NCBI RefSeq assembly: GCF_019511445.1
Contig: NZ_JAEUAN010000010.1
Coordinates: 124,001-188,000 of the forward strand
Length of the DNA: 64,000 nucleotides
DNA from: Aliirhizobium wenxiniae
Lineage (GTDB): Bacteria; Pseudomonadota; Alphaproteobacteria; Rhizobiales; Rhizobiaceae
Direction: 5' to 3'
Each line of letters begins with the position of its first letter. Position 1 is the stretch's first letter. Both the position numbers and the translations under genes were made by a program. Under the pieces are notes generated by a model that was given only the letters and a program-made list of their open reading frames with translations, did no database searches and had not been told where the DNA came from. This document shows, piece by piece, positions 52,122-60,680 of the stretch.

Positions 52122-53153
52122 ATGAAAGCTGTCGTCATTCATTCCGCCAAGGACCTGCGGGTCGAGGAGCGGGAGGTTGAGACTGCCGGTCCCGGGCAGG
52201 TGGATATCGCCATCGAAGCCGGTGGTATCTGCGGTTCCGACCTGCATTATTATCATCACGGAGGCTTCGGCACGGTTCGCGTTCGCGAGCCGATGATCCT
52301 CGGTCACGAGGTCGCCGGACGCGTTGTCGCGCTTGGAAGCGGCGTTTCGCATCTTTCCATCGGCGATCGTGTCGCCGTCTCGCCGAGCCGTCCTTGCAAT
52401 GCTTGCGACTACTGCCTCAAAGGTCGGCAGAACCATTGCCTCAATATGCGCTTTTACGGCAGCGCCATGCCCATGCCGCATATCCAGGGTGCTTTCCGTC
52501 AGCGCCTGGTGGCCGAAGCATGGCAGTGCCACAAGGTCAACGAAGGCATTTCCATCAACGAGGCCGCCTTCGCCGAACCTTTCGCGGTAACTCTGCATGC
52601 CGTCTCCCGCGCCGGTTCGCTTCAGGGCAAGCGGGTGCTGGTTACCGGCTGTGGCCCGATCGGTGTCCTGTCGATCATCGCTGCCCGCCTGCATGGCGCA
52701 CGCGAAGTGGTTGCGACCGACATTATGGATGCCGTGCTGGAAAAGGCGAAGGCCATTGGCGCCGACCGCACCATCAATACCGCGTCGCATCCCGATGCCC
52801 TTGGCGCCTACACGGTCAACAAGGGGTATTTCGATGTTCACTTCGAAGCCTCCGGCAATGAACGCGCCGTGCGTTCGGGTCTGGAAGTGCTCAAACCCCG
52901 CGGCATCCTCGTCCAGCTCGGTCTCGGTGGCGATATCTCGCTGCCGCAGAATACGATCGTCGCCAAGGAAATCGAGGTGAAGGGCACGTTCCGCTTCCAC
53001 GAGGAATTCGGTCAGGCGGTTGATCTCATCAACCAGAAGCGCGTCGATTTCTCGCCCCTCCTGTCGGAGATCTACCCTGTTGCGGATGCCGTGAAGGCGT
53101 TCGAGGTTGCGGGTGATCGCAGCCGTTCGATGAAGGTCCAGCTCAGCTTCTGA
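52122..53153 (+). CDS. idnD: L-idonate 5-dehydrogenase
   Basis: The 343-residue medium-chain zinc dehydrogenase has the catalytic-zinc ligands Cys37 (GGICGSDLHYYHHGG), His62 and Glu63 (LGHEVAG), the structural zinc cysteines 92, 95, 98 and 106, and GCGPIGVLSI for NAD(P). SDLHYYHHGGFG is typical of IdnD, which oxidises L-idonate to 5-ketogluconate. It shares the cluster with idnO and gntK, completing the route to 6-phosphogluconate. Sorbitol or threonine dehydrogenase activity is the alternative. Confidence 0.92.
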   Translation: MKAVVIHSAKDLRVEEREVETAGPGQVDIAIEAGGICGSDLHYYHHGGFGTVRVREPMILGHEVAGRVVALGSGVSHLSIGDRVAVSPSRPCNACDYCLKGRQNHCLNMRFYGSAMPMPHIQGAFRQRLVAEAWQCHKVNEGISINEAAFAEPFAVTLHAVSRAGSLQGKRVLVTGCGPIGVLSIIAARLHGAREVVATDIMDAVLEKAKAIGADRTINTASHPDALGAYTVNKGYFDVHFEASGNERAVRSGLEVLKPRGILVQLGLGGDISLPQNTIVAKEIEVKGTFRFHEEFGQAVDLINQKRVDFSPLLSEIYPVADAVKAFEVAGDRSRSMKVQLSF

Positions 53154-53165
53154 ACCCTGAAAAGC

Positions 53166-53197
53166 TATCAGGTGCTGCCGCGCAGCAGCACCTGATA
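53166..53197. terminator. Hairpin between convergent idnD and lacI genes, overlapping the lacI 3' end
   Basis: TATCAGGTGCTG (53166-53177) and CAGCACCTGATA (53186-53197) form a perfect twelve-base stem extendable by one pair. Most of it lies inside the final codons of the LacI gene. It probably terminates idnD transcription and, read the other way, sits at the end of the regulator mRNA. Confidence 0.75.
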
Positions 53198-54205
53198 ATT
53201 TGTCCTGATGGTCGTCGCAGCACTGCGATCTTCAAGCATGGCGATCATCTGCCCGGCGGCCTGTTGGCCGATCCCGTAAGCATCGACATTGACGGTGGTG
53301 ATGCCGGGCTCGGATATCGAGGCGATCTCGTAATCGCCGAAGCCGGCGATGGCGATGTCGCCCGGCACGGAAAGCCCCATTCTGCGGCATTCCATCATAG
53401 CACCGAATGCGGGAAGGTCACCCACACAGACGGCAACATCCGTGTCCGGAAAATTTCGAAGCAATTGGCGAATTGCTTCTGCGCCATGCGCCATGCGCAT
53501 CGGCGTGGACTCTACCGACACGACCCTATTGTTGCTCAGGCCATGCCGCAGCAAGGCGCGGTCAAAGCCGATATGGCGCTGACGCCCGCGCGCATCGGAA
53601 GCCACGGTCCCGATGATGAAGCCGAAACGCGAATAGCCCTGGGTCACGAGACTGTCGACAAGTGCTTCCACCGCATCGGCGTTGGAGAAACCGACGACGG
53701 CATTGATCGGGGTCTCCGGCACGTCCCAGGTTTCGATTACCGGGATACCGGCATTGGCGAGCATTGTGCGCGCGCGCGGCGTATGTTCTCCACCTGTCAG
53801 GATGATGCCTTCCGGCCGACGACGCAGCATGGATTCGATCAGCTCTTCCTCGCGCGCGACCGAGTAGTTCGTGTAACCAAGGAGCAACTGCATGTTCGTT
53901 TGCGCCAATGCATCGGTAATGCCGCGAGCCGTATCGGCAAAATTCGAGTTGTCGATCGAGGGAACGATGGCGGCGATGAAGCCGCTGCGGCGCGACGACA
54001 GGCTGCCGGCCGATTGGTCCAGCACATAGCCGAGTTCATCGACTGCCGAAAGTATGCGCTCCAGCGTGCCCTTGGCGATGTGGGCATTGCCCTTGAGCGC
54101 GCGCGACACCGTCATCGCAGACACGCCGGCAAGCCGTCCGACATCCGCCATTGTCGGCGGTCCATTGCCAGCTTCGGTTGGCCGCGGCTCCTGTTCGCTC
54201 GGCAT
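53168..54205 (-). CDS. LacI-family regulator of the gluconate/idonate genes (GntR/IdnR-like)
   Basis: The 345-residue protein has a LacI helix-turn-helix after a 15-residue Pro/Glu-rich tail (TMADVGRLAGVSAMTVSRAL, about 19-38) and a periplasmic-binding-like effector domain. VSAMTVSRALKGNAHIAKGT matches the GntR/IdnR branch. The ATG at 54205 follows AGGAG; a GTG at 54220 is the alternative. It is convergent with idnD. The palindrome at 51121-51134 has the operator type expected for this branch. Confidence 0.92.
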   Translation of the reverse strand: MPSEQEPRPTEAGNGPPTMADVGRLAGVSAMTVSRALKGNAHIAKGTLERILSAVDELGYVLDQSAGSLSSRRSGFIAAIVPSIDNSNFADTARGITDALAQTNMQLLLGYTNYSVAREEELIESMLRRRPEGIILTGGEHTPRARTMLANAGIPVIETWDVPETPINAVVGFSNADAVEALVDSLVTQGYSRFGFIIGTVASDARGRQRHIGFDRALLRHGLSNNRVVSVESTPMRMAHGAEAIRQLLRNFPDTDVAVCVGDLPAFGAMMECRRMGLSVPGDIAIAGFGDYEIASISEPGITTVNVDAYGIGQQAAGQMIAMLEDRSAATTIRTNYQVLLRGST

Positions 54206-54257
54206 CTTTTCTCCTGTCACGGGATGATCCGACTGAAAACGTGCTTCCGGCCGCGCG

Positions 54258-55178
54258 TCAAGGCAGGCATGTCCAATGCCCCTCCTGGCCCAGCGTCTTT
54301 ATCACCGATGTCAGAATGTTCCGCACCTCGATCATCGCGCGGGTCGGGGGGTGGTTGACCGGCATGTCTAGGATGAGACGGCGCGAAAGTTCGGGGGCGG
54401 AGAGGGGAATTGCTGCAAGATTTCCCTGCTGCATGTCCGCATAAATCGCGCCCCTGCCGAGAATGGCAAATCCCAGCCCTGCACGAATGGCAGCCCTTGT
54501 GCTGGCCAACCCTTCGATCTCGCGCACGATATTGAGGTCGCGGCCCAGCATCAGGGCTTGCCTTTCTATCAATACGCGAATGCCGTGACGGCGGGTCGGC
54601 ATGATCAGCGGCAGAGAAAGTGCATCCTCGACCGACATCTGCCCGGTTATGTCATCAAAGCTGCCGATCCTCCCCACCGCATAAAGCCGTTCGTCGAAAA
54701 GGGGCAGGGAACTTGCCTTGGCGACATCGACCAGGTTGATGGCGAGATCGTGTAGATGCGTGTCGATCGCCGCCCTCAAGGTCTGGCTGTCGCCCTCGCT
54801 GATCGTCAGGCGGATCTGCGGAAAGGTCTTTTCGCATATTTCCAGCACGGGGACTGCAAGAATCGGGGAGAGCGAACTCAGCATGCCGAGCGAGACATCT
54901 CCCCTCGGCGTCCGATCCTGTTGCCTCGTTTCTGCTTCTGCCTGCTCGACGGCGCGCAGGATCGACTGTGCGTGGGAGAGGAGCGTCTGTCCCGCATCGG
55001 TGAGAACCACTCCGCGCGATGTTCGGTTGAGGAGCTGGACGCCGAGATAGTCTTCCAGCGAGCGCATGTGCAGGCTCAGCGGCGGCTGCGCAACACCGAG
55101 CTCCCGCGATGCCCTGGTAAAGGATCCCACCTCAGCGATCTTGGCAAAATAGCGCATCTTCAAGAGATCGAGAACCAT
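54258..55178 (-). CDS. LysR-family transcriptional regulator
   Basis: The 306-residue protein has an N-terminal LysR helix-turn-helix (about 3-62: KMRYFAKIAEVGSFTRASRE and LGVAQPPLSLHMRSLEDYLG) and an effector domain (about 90-295) of the CynR/NocR-like group. The ATG at 55178 follows GGGGGAG; the frame upstream to 55256 covers the AT-rich divergent promoter. It is divergent from an amino-acid-type ABC operon and probably activates it in response to the substrate. Confidence 0.92.
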   Translation of the reverse strand: MVLDLLKMRYFAKIAEVGSFTRASRELGVAQPPLSLHMRSLEDYLGVQLLNRTSRGVVLTDAGQTLLSHAQSILRAVEQAEAETRQQDRTPRGDVSLGMLSSLSPILAVPVLEICEKTFPQIRLTISEGDSQTLRAAIDTHLHDLAINLVDVAKASSLPLFDERLYAVGRIGSFDDITGQMSVEDALSLPLIMPTRRHGIRVLIERQALMLGRDLNIVREIEGLASTRAAIRAGLGFAILGRGAIYADMQQGNLAAIPLSAPELSRRLILDMPVNHPPTRAMIEVRNILTSVIKTLGQEGHWTCLP

Positions 55179-55204
55179 CTGCTCCCCCTTCTTATATACC
55201 GTAA

Positions 55205-55221
55205 AGATATAGTACGTATCT
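55205..55221. promoter_or_regulatory. LysR-box-like palindrome AGATA-N7-TATCT
   Basis: This dyad contains T-N11-A spacing and lies in the AT-rich region between the LysR gene and the binding-protein gene, 27 bases from the regulator start. It is a candidate site for the LysR protein. Confidence 0.5.
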
Positions 55222-55301
55222 GCAATATATATTTGTTCGAATATCGAGCTTGTCATAGGTTTTCCACGCAGCGAGAGGAAGCGCTGTTAATGGAGGACAC
55301 T

Positions 55302-56138
55302 ATGAAATTTGCTCGTCTCATGACGTTGGCCGCGATCGGGGCTGCGTTGTTTTCGAATGTCGCTGCCGCTGAGCAGCTGGATGACATCAAGAAGGCTGGA
55401 GTTCTGAACTGCGGCGTTCTGACAAACTCGCCGCCGCTCGGTTTCCAGGACCCCAAGACCCGCGAGCCGAACGGCTACGAGATCGAGATTTGCGGCATGT
55501 TCGCCAAATATCTTGGCGTCAGCGCCAAGATGACCGCCGTCTCGCCACAAACCCGCATGGCCGAATTGACCCAGGGCCGCGTCGACATCCTGTCCTCGCT
55601 TCTGAGCTACAGCAAGGAGCGCGCCGAGCAGGTGGATTTCAGCGGCGCCTATATTGCCGAGGACTTCAATTTCGTCGTTCTCGATCAGTCCGACATCAAG
55701 ACCGTTGCCGACCTTTCAGGCCAGCGCATTGGGCTGGTGAAGGGCTCCGTCCTGATCCCCCTGACGGAAAAGCGCCTTCCGGATGCCCGCATCCTCTCGT
55801 TCGAAACGAGTGCAGCATCCTTCCTCGCCCTGCAGCAGGGCAAGGTGAAGGCGACCGTCTACCGTTATTCCGAGGGCAAGGCCGTGCAGCGTAATGCCGG
55901 CTCCGAGATCAAGGGGCTGCGCTTCCTTGATGAACCGCTTCTCTCCATGCCGTCCGGTTTCGGCTTCCGCAAGGGATCGCCGGAACTGGTCAAGCAGGCA
56001 AATGCGTTCCTTGCCGAGTTGGAGACCAATGGCGAAGGCCAGAAGCTTTACGACAAGTGGCTGGGCAAGGATTCCGATCTGAAGGCCACACGCAAGTTCG
56101 AGTTCGGCAGGCCCCAGGAAACCTGGTTCACGAACTAA
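55302..56138 (+). CDS. ABC transporter substrate-binding protein, polar amino acid type (family 3)
   Basis: The 278-residue periplasmic protein has a signal peptide (about 1-23, ending VAAAE) and a family 3 binding domain: LNCGVLTNSPPLGFQDPKTR, NGYEIEICGMFAKYLG, and the conserved RMAELTQGRVDILSSLLSYS with the ligand-binding arginine. The ATG at 55302 has GGAGG five bases upstream; an ATG at 55290 is in frame but inside that ribosome site. It is the first gene of a transporter operon. The ligand is an amino acid or related acid; identity unknown. Confidence 0.92.
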   Translation: MKFARLMTLAAIGAALFSNVAAAEQLDDIKKAGVLNCGVLTNSPPLGFQDPKTREPNGYEIEICGMFAKYLGVSAKMTAVSPQTRMAELTQGRVDILSSLLSYSKERAEQVDFSGAYIAEDFNFVVLDQSDIKTVADLSGQRIGLVKGSVLIPLTEKRLPDARILSFETSAASFLALQQGKVKATVYRYSEGKAVQRNAGSEIKGLRFLDEPLLSMPSGFGFRKGSPELVKQANAFLAELETNGEGQKLYDKWLGKDSDLKATRKFEFGRPQETWFTN

Positions 56139-56171
56139 CCTTCTCCGCATACTGCATACAGGTCAACTTTG

Positions 56172-56870
56172 ATGGGTTACCAATTCGACTTTGGTAAGGT
56201 CCTGCAGGGTGAGTATCTCGAACTCATCCTGGAGGGTCTCCAGGCCACGATGGTGGTCTTCGTTTTCTCCTGGGTCATCGGTCTCGTGCTGGCTGTGGTT
56301 CTCACTGTCATTCGGGCGGTCGAGTTCAAGCCGACGCAATTCCTTGTTGCGGCCTTCGTTGAATATCATCGCAACATACCGATGCTGATCCAGCTATTCG
56401 TCTGGTATTTCGGTTTTGCCGTCGTCCTGCCGGATGCGGTCAACGATTATCTGAACGATATCGGGGCGGAGATCGGATACGCCATCGTGGCGCTGGCCCT
56501 GAACAAGGCGGCCTATATGTCCGAGGATTTCCGCAGCGGTCTGCGGTCGATCCACCCGGCACAGATGGAGGCGGCGCGATCGATCGGCCTGACTTATCTC
56601 GGTGCCATGGCCTGGGTGATCCTGCCGCAAGCCTGGCGCCTGGCGCTTCCGGCGCTGCTCGGACAGACCCTCATTCTCTTCAAGGGTACCAGTCTTGCCG
56701 CCGCCATCGGCGTCGCCGAACTCAGCTACCAGGCCCGTTATATCGAGGAACAGTCGTTCCGCATCTTCGAGGCCTACGGCATCGCCACGGCGATCTACAT
56801 GCTCATCTCTTTTGCGATCATGTGGCTCTCGTCGATCCTCTCCAAGCGATATGAGCTGAGGGTGAAGTAA
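56172..56870 (+). CDS. ABC transporter permease, polar amino acid type (first)
   Basis: The 232-residue permease has about five membrane segments and the HisM/GlnP-type features RNIPMLIQLFVWYFGF and the EAA loop EAARSIGLTYLGAMAWVILP. It overlaps the second permease gene by one base. The ATG at 56172 is preferred over a TTG three bases upstream. Confidence 0.92.
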   Translation: MGYQFDFGKVLQGEYLELILEGLQATMVVFVFSWVIGLVLAVVLTVIRAVEFKPTQFLVAAFVEYHRNIPMLIQLFVWYFGFAVVLPDAVNDYLNDIGAEIGYAIVALALNKAAYMSEDFRSGLRSIHPAQMEAARSIGLTYLGAMAWVILPQAWRLALPALLGQTLILFKGTSLAAAIGVAELSYQARYIEEQSFRIFEAYGIATAIYMLISFAIMWLSSILSKRYELRVK

Positions 56871-57580
56871 TGCTGGAAATCATTCAGAACTACTGGCTCC
56901 TGTTGCTGATCGGCGAATATCCACACGGCAAGCTCGGCGGACTGGCGATGACCCTGATCATCTCCTTCGTCAGCCTCATCGTGACATTTCCCTGCGCGGT
57001 TCTTATCGCGCTCGCCAGAACCGGAAAACCAGGCATCATCCAGTCGATCGCGAACGGCTTCGTTCACAGTGTTCGTGCCATCCCGCTGCTGATGCTGATC
57101 TTCTGGGCCTATTTCGCCGTACCGATGATCATCGGCTTTCCGATCGATGCCGCCTTCACCCTGATCGTCGCCATTGTCATCTATCAGACGGCCTATCTGG
57201 GCGAGATCATTGCGGCCGGTATCACGGGCCTACCGAAGGGCCAGCGGGAAGCCGCCGCCGCACTCGGCCTCGGCTATGTCCCGACCATGTTCAGGATCAT
57301 CCTGCCGCAGGCGATCTTCAACGTCATTCCTGGCATCGTCAATCAGCTGACGACGATCATCAAGGAGTCGTCGCTCGGTTCGATCATCGCTGTCTCGGAA
57401 CTCTCCTACGTGATGCTGCAGGTCAATTCGAACGAAGTGACCAAGCCGCTACAGATCTTCGGCATCCTTGCTGCGGTCTATTTCGTCCTTTGCTTCGCGC
57501 TTAGCCAAGCAACGAACTGGCTGGAGCGCCGCATTTCGTCCCGCAGAACGGGGCAGGTCGTTGTGGAGGCAGTGGCATGA
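56870..57580 (+). CDS. ABC transporter permease, polar amino acid type (second)
   Basis: The 236-residue permease has about five membrane segments, VRAIPLLMLIFWAYFAVP and the EAA-type loop EAAAALGLGYVPTMFRIILP. The C-terminus overlaps the start of the first ATPase gene by four bases, so permeases and ATPase are coupled. Confidence 0.92.
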   Translation: MLEIIQNYWLLLLIGEYPHGKLGGLAMTLIISFVSLIVTFPCAVLIALARTGKPGIIQSIANGFVHSVRAIPLLMLIFWAYFAVPMIIGFPIDAAFTLIVAIVIYQTAYLGEIIAAGITGLPKGQREAAAALGLGYVPTMFRIILPQAIFNVIPGIVNQLTTIIKESSLGSIIAVSELSYVMLQVNSNEVTKPLQIFGILAAVYFVLCFALSQATNWLERRISSRRTGQVVVEAVA

Positions 57581-58308
57581 TCGAGTTTCAGAACGTTTCA
57601 AAGTGGTTCGGCGCCCTGCAGGTTCTGCGTGATGTCAACGCGACGGTGGCCAAGGGGACGACGACCGTTCTCTGCGGTCCCTCCGGCTCCGGCAAGTCGA
57701 CACTGATCCGCACCGTCAATCGGCTGGAGCCGATCCAGAAAGGCAAGATCACGCTGGCCGGGCATGACATCTACGCGAAGGACATCGACGTCAACGTGCT
57801 GCGCAGCGGCATCGGTTTCGTCTTCCAGCAGTTCAACCTGTTTCCGCATCTCTCGGTCGTAGAAAATGTGATGTTGCCGCTGTTGCGGATCCGCAAGCAA
57901 TCGCGTGCCCAAGCTCGGCCTGTGGCAATGCAGATGCTGGAGCGCGTAGGACTTGCCGACAAGGCGCATTCTCTTCCAGCCGATATTTCAGGTGGCCAGT
58001 CGCAGCGTGTCGCGATTGCGCGCTCGTTGATCCTGAAGCCCGAGGTCCTGGTTCTCGACGAGCCTACCAGCGCACTCGATCCGGAAATGGTCGGCGAAGT
58101 GCTGAAGCTGCTGCGCGAGCTCTCGGCCGACGGCATCACCATGATGTGTGTCACCCACGAAATGGGATTTGCCCGGGAAGTGGCGGACCGCATCTGGTTC
58201 CTGCGCAACGGCACGCTGACTTTCGATGCCGAGCCAGCCGAATTCTTCTCGGATGAAGCCCATCAGGATGTTCGCAACTTCCTTTCGGCAGTTCGTAAAA
58301 ATCGCTAA
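57577..58308 (+). CDS. Amino acid ABC transporter ATP-binding protein (first copy)
   Basis: The 243-residue ATPase has Walker [10 protein letters not shown], signature ISGGQSQRVAIAR (a serine replaces the usual glutamine or arginine at the GGQ-Q position), Walker [16 protein letters not shown] and the H-loop in CVTHEMGFA. It is coupled to the second permease gene. A second ATPase gene of the same class lies 700 bases further on. Confidence 0.92.
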   Translation: MIEFQNVSKWFGALQVLRDVNATVAKGTTTVLCGPSGSGKSTLIRTVNRLEPIQKGKITLAGHDIYAKDIDVNVLRSGIGFVFQQFNLFPHLSVVENVMLPLLRIRKQSRAQARPVAMQMLERVGLADKAHSLPADISGGQSQRVAIARSLILKPEVLVLDEPTSALDPEMVGEVLKLLRELSADGITMMCVTHEMGFAREVADRIWFLRNGTLTFDAEPAEFFSDEAHQDVRNFLSAVRKNR

Positions 58309-58325
58309 AATCACAGGAGGAAAAC

Positions 58326-59000
58326 ATGGTTCATATCAAGGATATTCCCGCTCGCCCGAGCACGTCGGATATCGAAGCACTGGCGAAATTCTCGCCCGCC
58401 ACCATTCATGAAGCGCAGGGTCGCCGTGGTGCATTGTCGTCACGCCTCAAGCCGGTCGATTATCGGATGAAGCTCTGCGGCCCGGCCTTCACGGTGAAGT
58501 CTTCGCCGCGCGACAACATCATGCTGCAGCTGGCGATCAACTATGCCAAGCCCGGCGATATCATCGTCGTTTCCGCCGGTGAATACGAGGAAGCCGGCTC
58601 GTTCGGCGACGTGCTGGCCAATGCGTGCCTCGCCAAGGGTATCGGCGGTCTTGTGACGGATACCGGCGTGCGTGACACGCTGCAACTGCGCGAACTGGGC
58701 TTCCCGGTCTTTTCGCTCAGCGCCTGCATCAAGGGCACGGTCAAGGAAACGATCGGCACGACCAACGACTCGATCATCGTCGGCGGCGAGATCATCAATC
58801 CGGGCGATGTCATCGTCGGCGACGCCGATGGTCTGGTCGTCGTTCGCCGCAGCGAAGCCGCCGAAGTGGCAAAGCTGTCCCAGGCGCGCGAAGATGCCGA
58901 GGCCGGTTACATTGCGGCCTACAAGGCGGGCAAGTCAGTGGTCGAGGTCAGCAATCTTGAACCGGTCCTCAAGGCCAAGGGCCTCGTGGTCGAGGCCTGA
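58326..59000 (+). CDS. RraA-like/4-hydroxy-4-methyl-2-oxoglutarate aldolase-family protein
   Basis: The 224-residue protein belongs to the RraA/HMG-CHA aldolase family. The metal-site pattern has GDVLANACLAKG (about 94-105) followed by DTGVRDT (Arg116, Asp117), and the Arg-Asp pair that RraA proper lacks is present, so a class II pyruvate aldolase or oxaloacetate decarboxylase activity is plausible. The acidic residue expected shortly after is replaced by Gln120. It sits inside the amino-acid-type ABC operon, so it may act on the imported acid or its breakdown product. Confidence 0.85.
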   Translation: MVHIKDIPARPSTSDIEALAKFSPATIHEAQGRRGALSSRLKPVDYRMKLCGPAFTVKSSPRDNIMLQLAINYAKPGDIIVVSAGEYEEAGSFGDVLANACLAKGIGGLVTDTGVRDTLQLRELGFPVFSLSACIKGTVKETIGTTNDSIIVGGEIINPGDVIVGDADGLVVVRRSEAAEVAKLSQAREDAEAGYIAAYKAGKSVVEVSNLEPVLKAKGLVVEA

Positions 59001-59035
59001 ACATCCGCTGAGATATAATATCGTCTGGATTTGAT

Positions 59036-59806
59036 ATGAGCGCAGCACTGAAGAACATGACCGTCTCCTCCACCGACGTCGCGGTCGAAATCATCGGCAT
59101 GAACAAGTGGTACGGTGATTTCCACGTGCTGCGCGACATCAATCTGAAGGTGATGAAGGGCGAGCGCATCGTCATCGCCGGACCGTCCGGTTCCGGCAAG
59201 TCGACGATGATCCGCTGCATCAACCGCCTGGAAGAACATCAGTCGGGCAACATCCTCGTCGACAATATCGAGCTGACCAACGATCTGAAGAAGATCGACG
59301 AAGTGCGCCGCGAAGTTGGCATGGTGTTCCAGCACTTCAACCTCTTCCCGCATCTGACGATCCTGGAAAACTGCACGCTGGCGCCGATCTGGGTTCGCAA
59401 GATGCCGAAGAAGGAAGCCGAGGAAGTGGCGATGCACTACCTCAAGCGCGTGAAAATCCCGGAACAGGCCAACAAATATCCGGGCCAGCTTTCAGGCGGT
59501 CAGCAGCAGCGCGTGGCGATTGCCCGTTCGCTCTGCATGAAGCCGAAGATCATGTTGTTCGATGAGCCGACCTCGGCGCTCGACCCGGAAATGGTCAAGG
59601 AAGTGCTCGACACGATGGTAAGCCTTGCCGAAGAAGGCATGACCATGCTCTGCGTCACCCATGAAATGGGCTTTGCCCGCCAGGTCGCCAACCGCGTCAT
59701 CTTCATGGACCAGGGCCAGATCGTCGAACAGAATTCGCCGGCCGAATTCTTCGACAATCCGCAGCATGACCGCACCAGGCTGTTCCTCAGCCAGATCCTG
59801 CACTAA
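59036..59806 (+). CDS. Amino acid ABC transporter ATP-binding protein (second copy, GlnQ/AapP-like)
   Basis: The 256-residue ATPase has Walker [14 protein letters not shown], signature [13 protein letters not shown], Walker [16 protein letters not shown] and [17 protein letters not shown] family features. It resembles AapP/BztD general amino acid ATPases more than the copy at 57577-58308. There are two ATPases for one permease pair here; either both serve it, or this copy was left from another transporter. It is the last gene of the operon. Confidence 0.92.
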   Translation: MSAALKNMTVSSTDVAVEIIGMNKWYGDFHVLRDINLKVMKGERIVIAGPSGSGKSTMIRCINRLEEHQSGNILVDNIELTNDLKKIDEVRREVGMVFQHFNLFPHLTILENCTLAPIWVRKMPKKEAEEVAMHYLKRVKIPEQANKYPGQLSGGQQQRVAIARSLCMKPKIMLFDEPTSALDPEMVKEVLDTMVSLAEEGMTMLCVTHEMGFARQVANRVIFMDQGQIVEQNSPAEFFDNPQHDRTRLFLSQILH

Positions 59807-59861
59807 TTGGTCGTAAGATAATTTCGCATCTTGGCTTCAGACGCTCGAAGGAAGTAGCTGC

Positions 59862-60124
59862 ATGCCAAGTCGAAAGACCAGATGGGACGAGCCTGTCGAA
59901 ATGGCGTTGAACTCGGACCTCCAGAAAATTGAGGGGCCGTTCGATGCTTTAAAATATCTGACCGAGAGCTGGCCTGCTGATCGAGGGATGTCTTTCGTAA
60001 AAGCCAGGAGCGCATGCCGTGCTGCATTGGCGGGGATAAAGCGGTTGAGGAGGCGCGTGTTGCTTTCCAGGCTGCAGCAGCTGATGCGGACTACATTTTG
60101 GGAACTAATCAGATCGTTAAGTGA
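59862..60124 (+). pseudogene. DUF982-family gene with a frameshift
   Basis: The first 60 residues (RKTRWDEPVEMALNSDLQ and GPFDALKYLTESWP) match the small rhizobial DUF982 family of unknown function. Near 60040 the coding sense moves to another frame, GDKAVEEARVAFQAAAADAD, and closes with TGA at 60122-60124, the normal family length. The unshifted frame runs on to 60254 with arginine-rich sequence unlike the family. A single-base indel explains this. Confidence 0.7.
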
Positions 60125-60425
60125 TCTGGCCCGCGAGTTCTCCATGCGACGAACCAGTTTGATATGGCGGAGTGAGGTTGAGAAAGGTGGAATGACGTCT
60201 GCTGTCCGCGGTCACCTCACCAAACATTGCAAGCCTGATTTCGGCCAAGGATGAAACGCTTGCTGCAAAATAAATCGAATGCTTGAGATGATATCTCAAT
60301 GGGTTATCTTTTATCACGATTACGGAGGCATTAAATCCAATCAGTGCAAGAGCTTTATGGTGCCATTCTCACCGTTTGACAAACTTTGCCATCGCTGAGT
60401 ATCTTGAAGCATCAAGGAGACTCGA
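60125..60425. other. Intergenic region before parD
   Basis: This AT-rich stretch holds a perfect inverted repeat TTGAGAT-GAT-ATCTCAA at 60284-60300 and, closer to parD, a promoter-like pair TTGACA (60376-60381) and TATCTT (60400-60405) with an 18-base spacer. No gene was recognised. Confidence 0.5.
60376..60405 (+). promoter_or_regulatory. Predicted parDE promoter
   Basis: TTGACA and TATCTT are separated by 18 bases and end 20 bases before the parD ATG, leaving a short leader with AAGGAG as ribosome site. The -35 is a consensus match; the -10 is weaker. Confidence 0.55.
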
Positions 60426-60680
60426 ATGGCTACGATGAATGTATCTCTGCCGGACCCCATGAAAGACTGGGTTGAATCACAGGCAAGAACGGGTCGATAC
60501 TCGAACGCGAGCGATTATGTCAGAGACCTGATCCGCAGAGACCAGGCCCGCACGGACAAAATCGCCGAGATGCAGCGTTTTGTCGACGACGGGCTCAAGA
60601 GTGGCGTAGGCAGCCGTTTGAAAGACGAACTATTCGCTGTCGCTGTCGCGCGAGCAGAGATCAACACTGGACGCGATTAA
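60426..60680 (+). CDS. parD: ParD-type antitoxin
   Basis: The 84-residue protein has an N-terminal ribbon-helix-helix (NVSLPDPMKDWVESQARTGR then SNASDYVRDLIRRDQ) and an acidic-to-basic C-terminal tail that would bind and neutralise the toxin. It ends overlapping the parE start by one base, the usual coupling. ParD/ParE pairs stabilise plasmids and genomic islands and repress their own promoter. Confidence 0.92.
   Translation: MATMNVSLPDPMKDWVESQARTGRYSNASDYVRDLIRRDQARTDKIAEMQRFVDDGLKSGVGSRLKDELFAVAVARAEINTGRD

Noticed and set aside
60122..60254. Extension of the DUF982 frame to 60254 as a functional longer protein
   Set aside because: The extension is arginine-rich and unlike the family, while the alternative frame gives the family C-terminus and a stop at the normal length.
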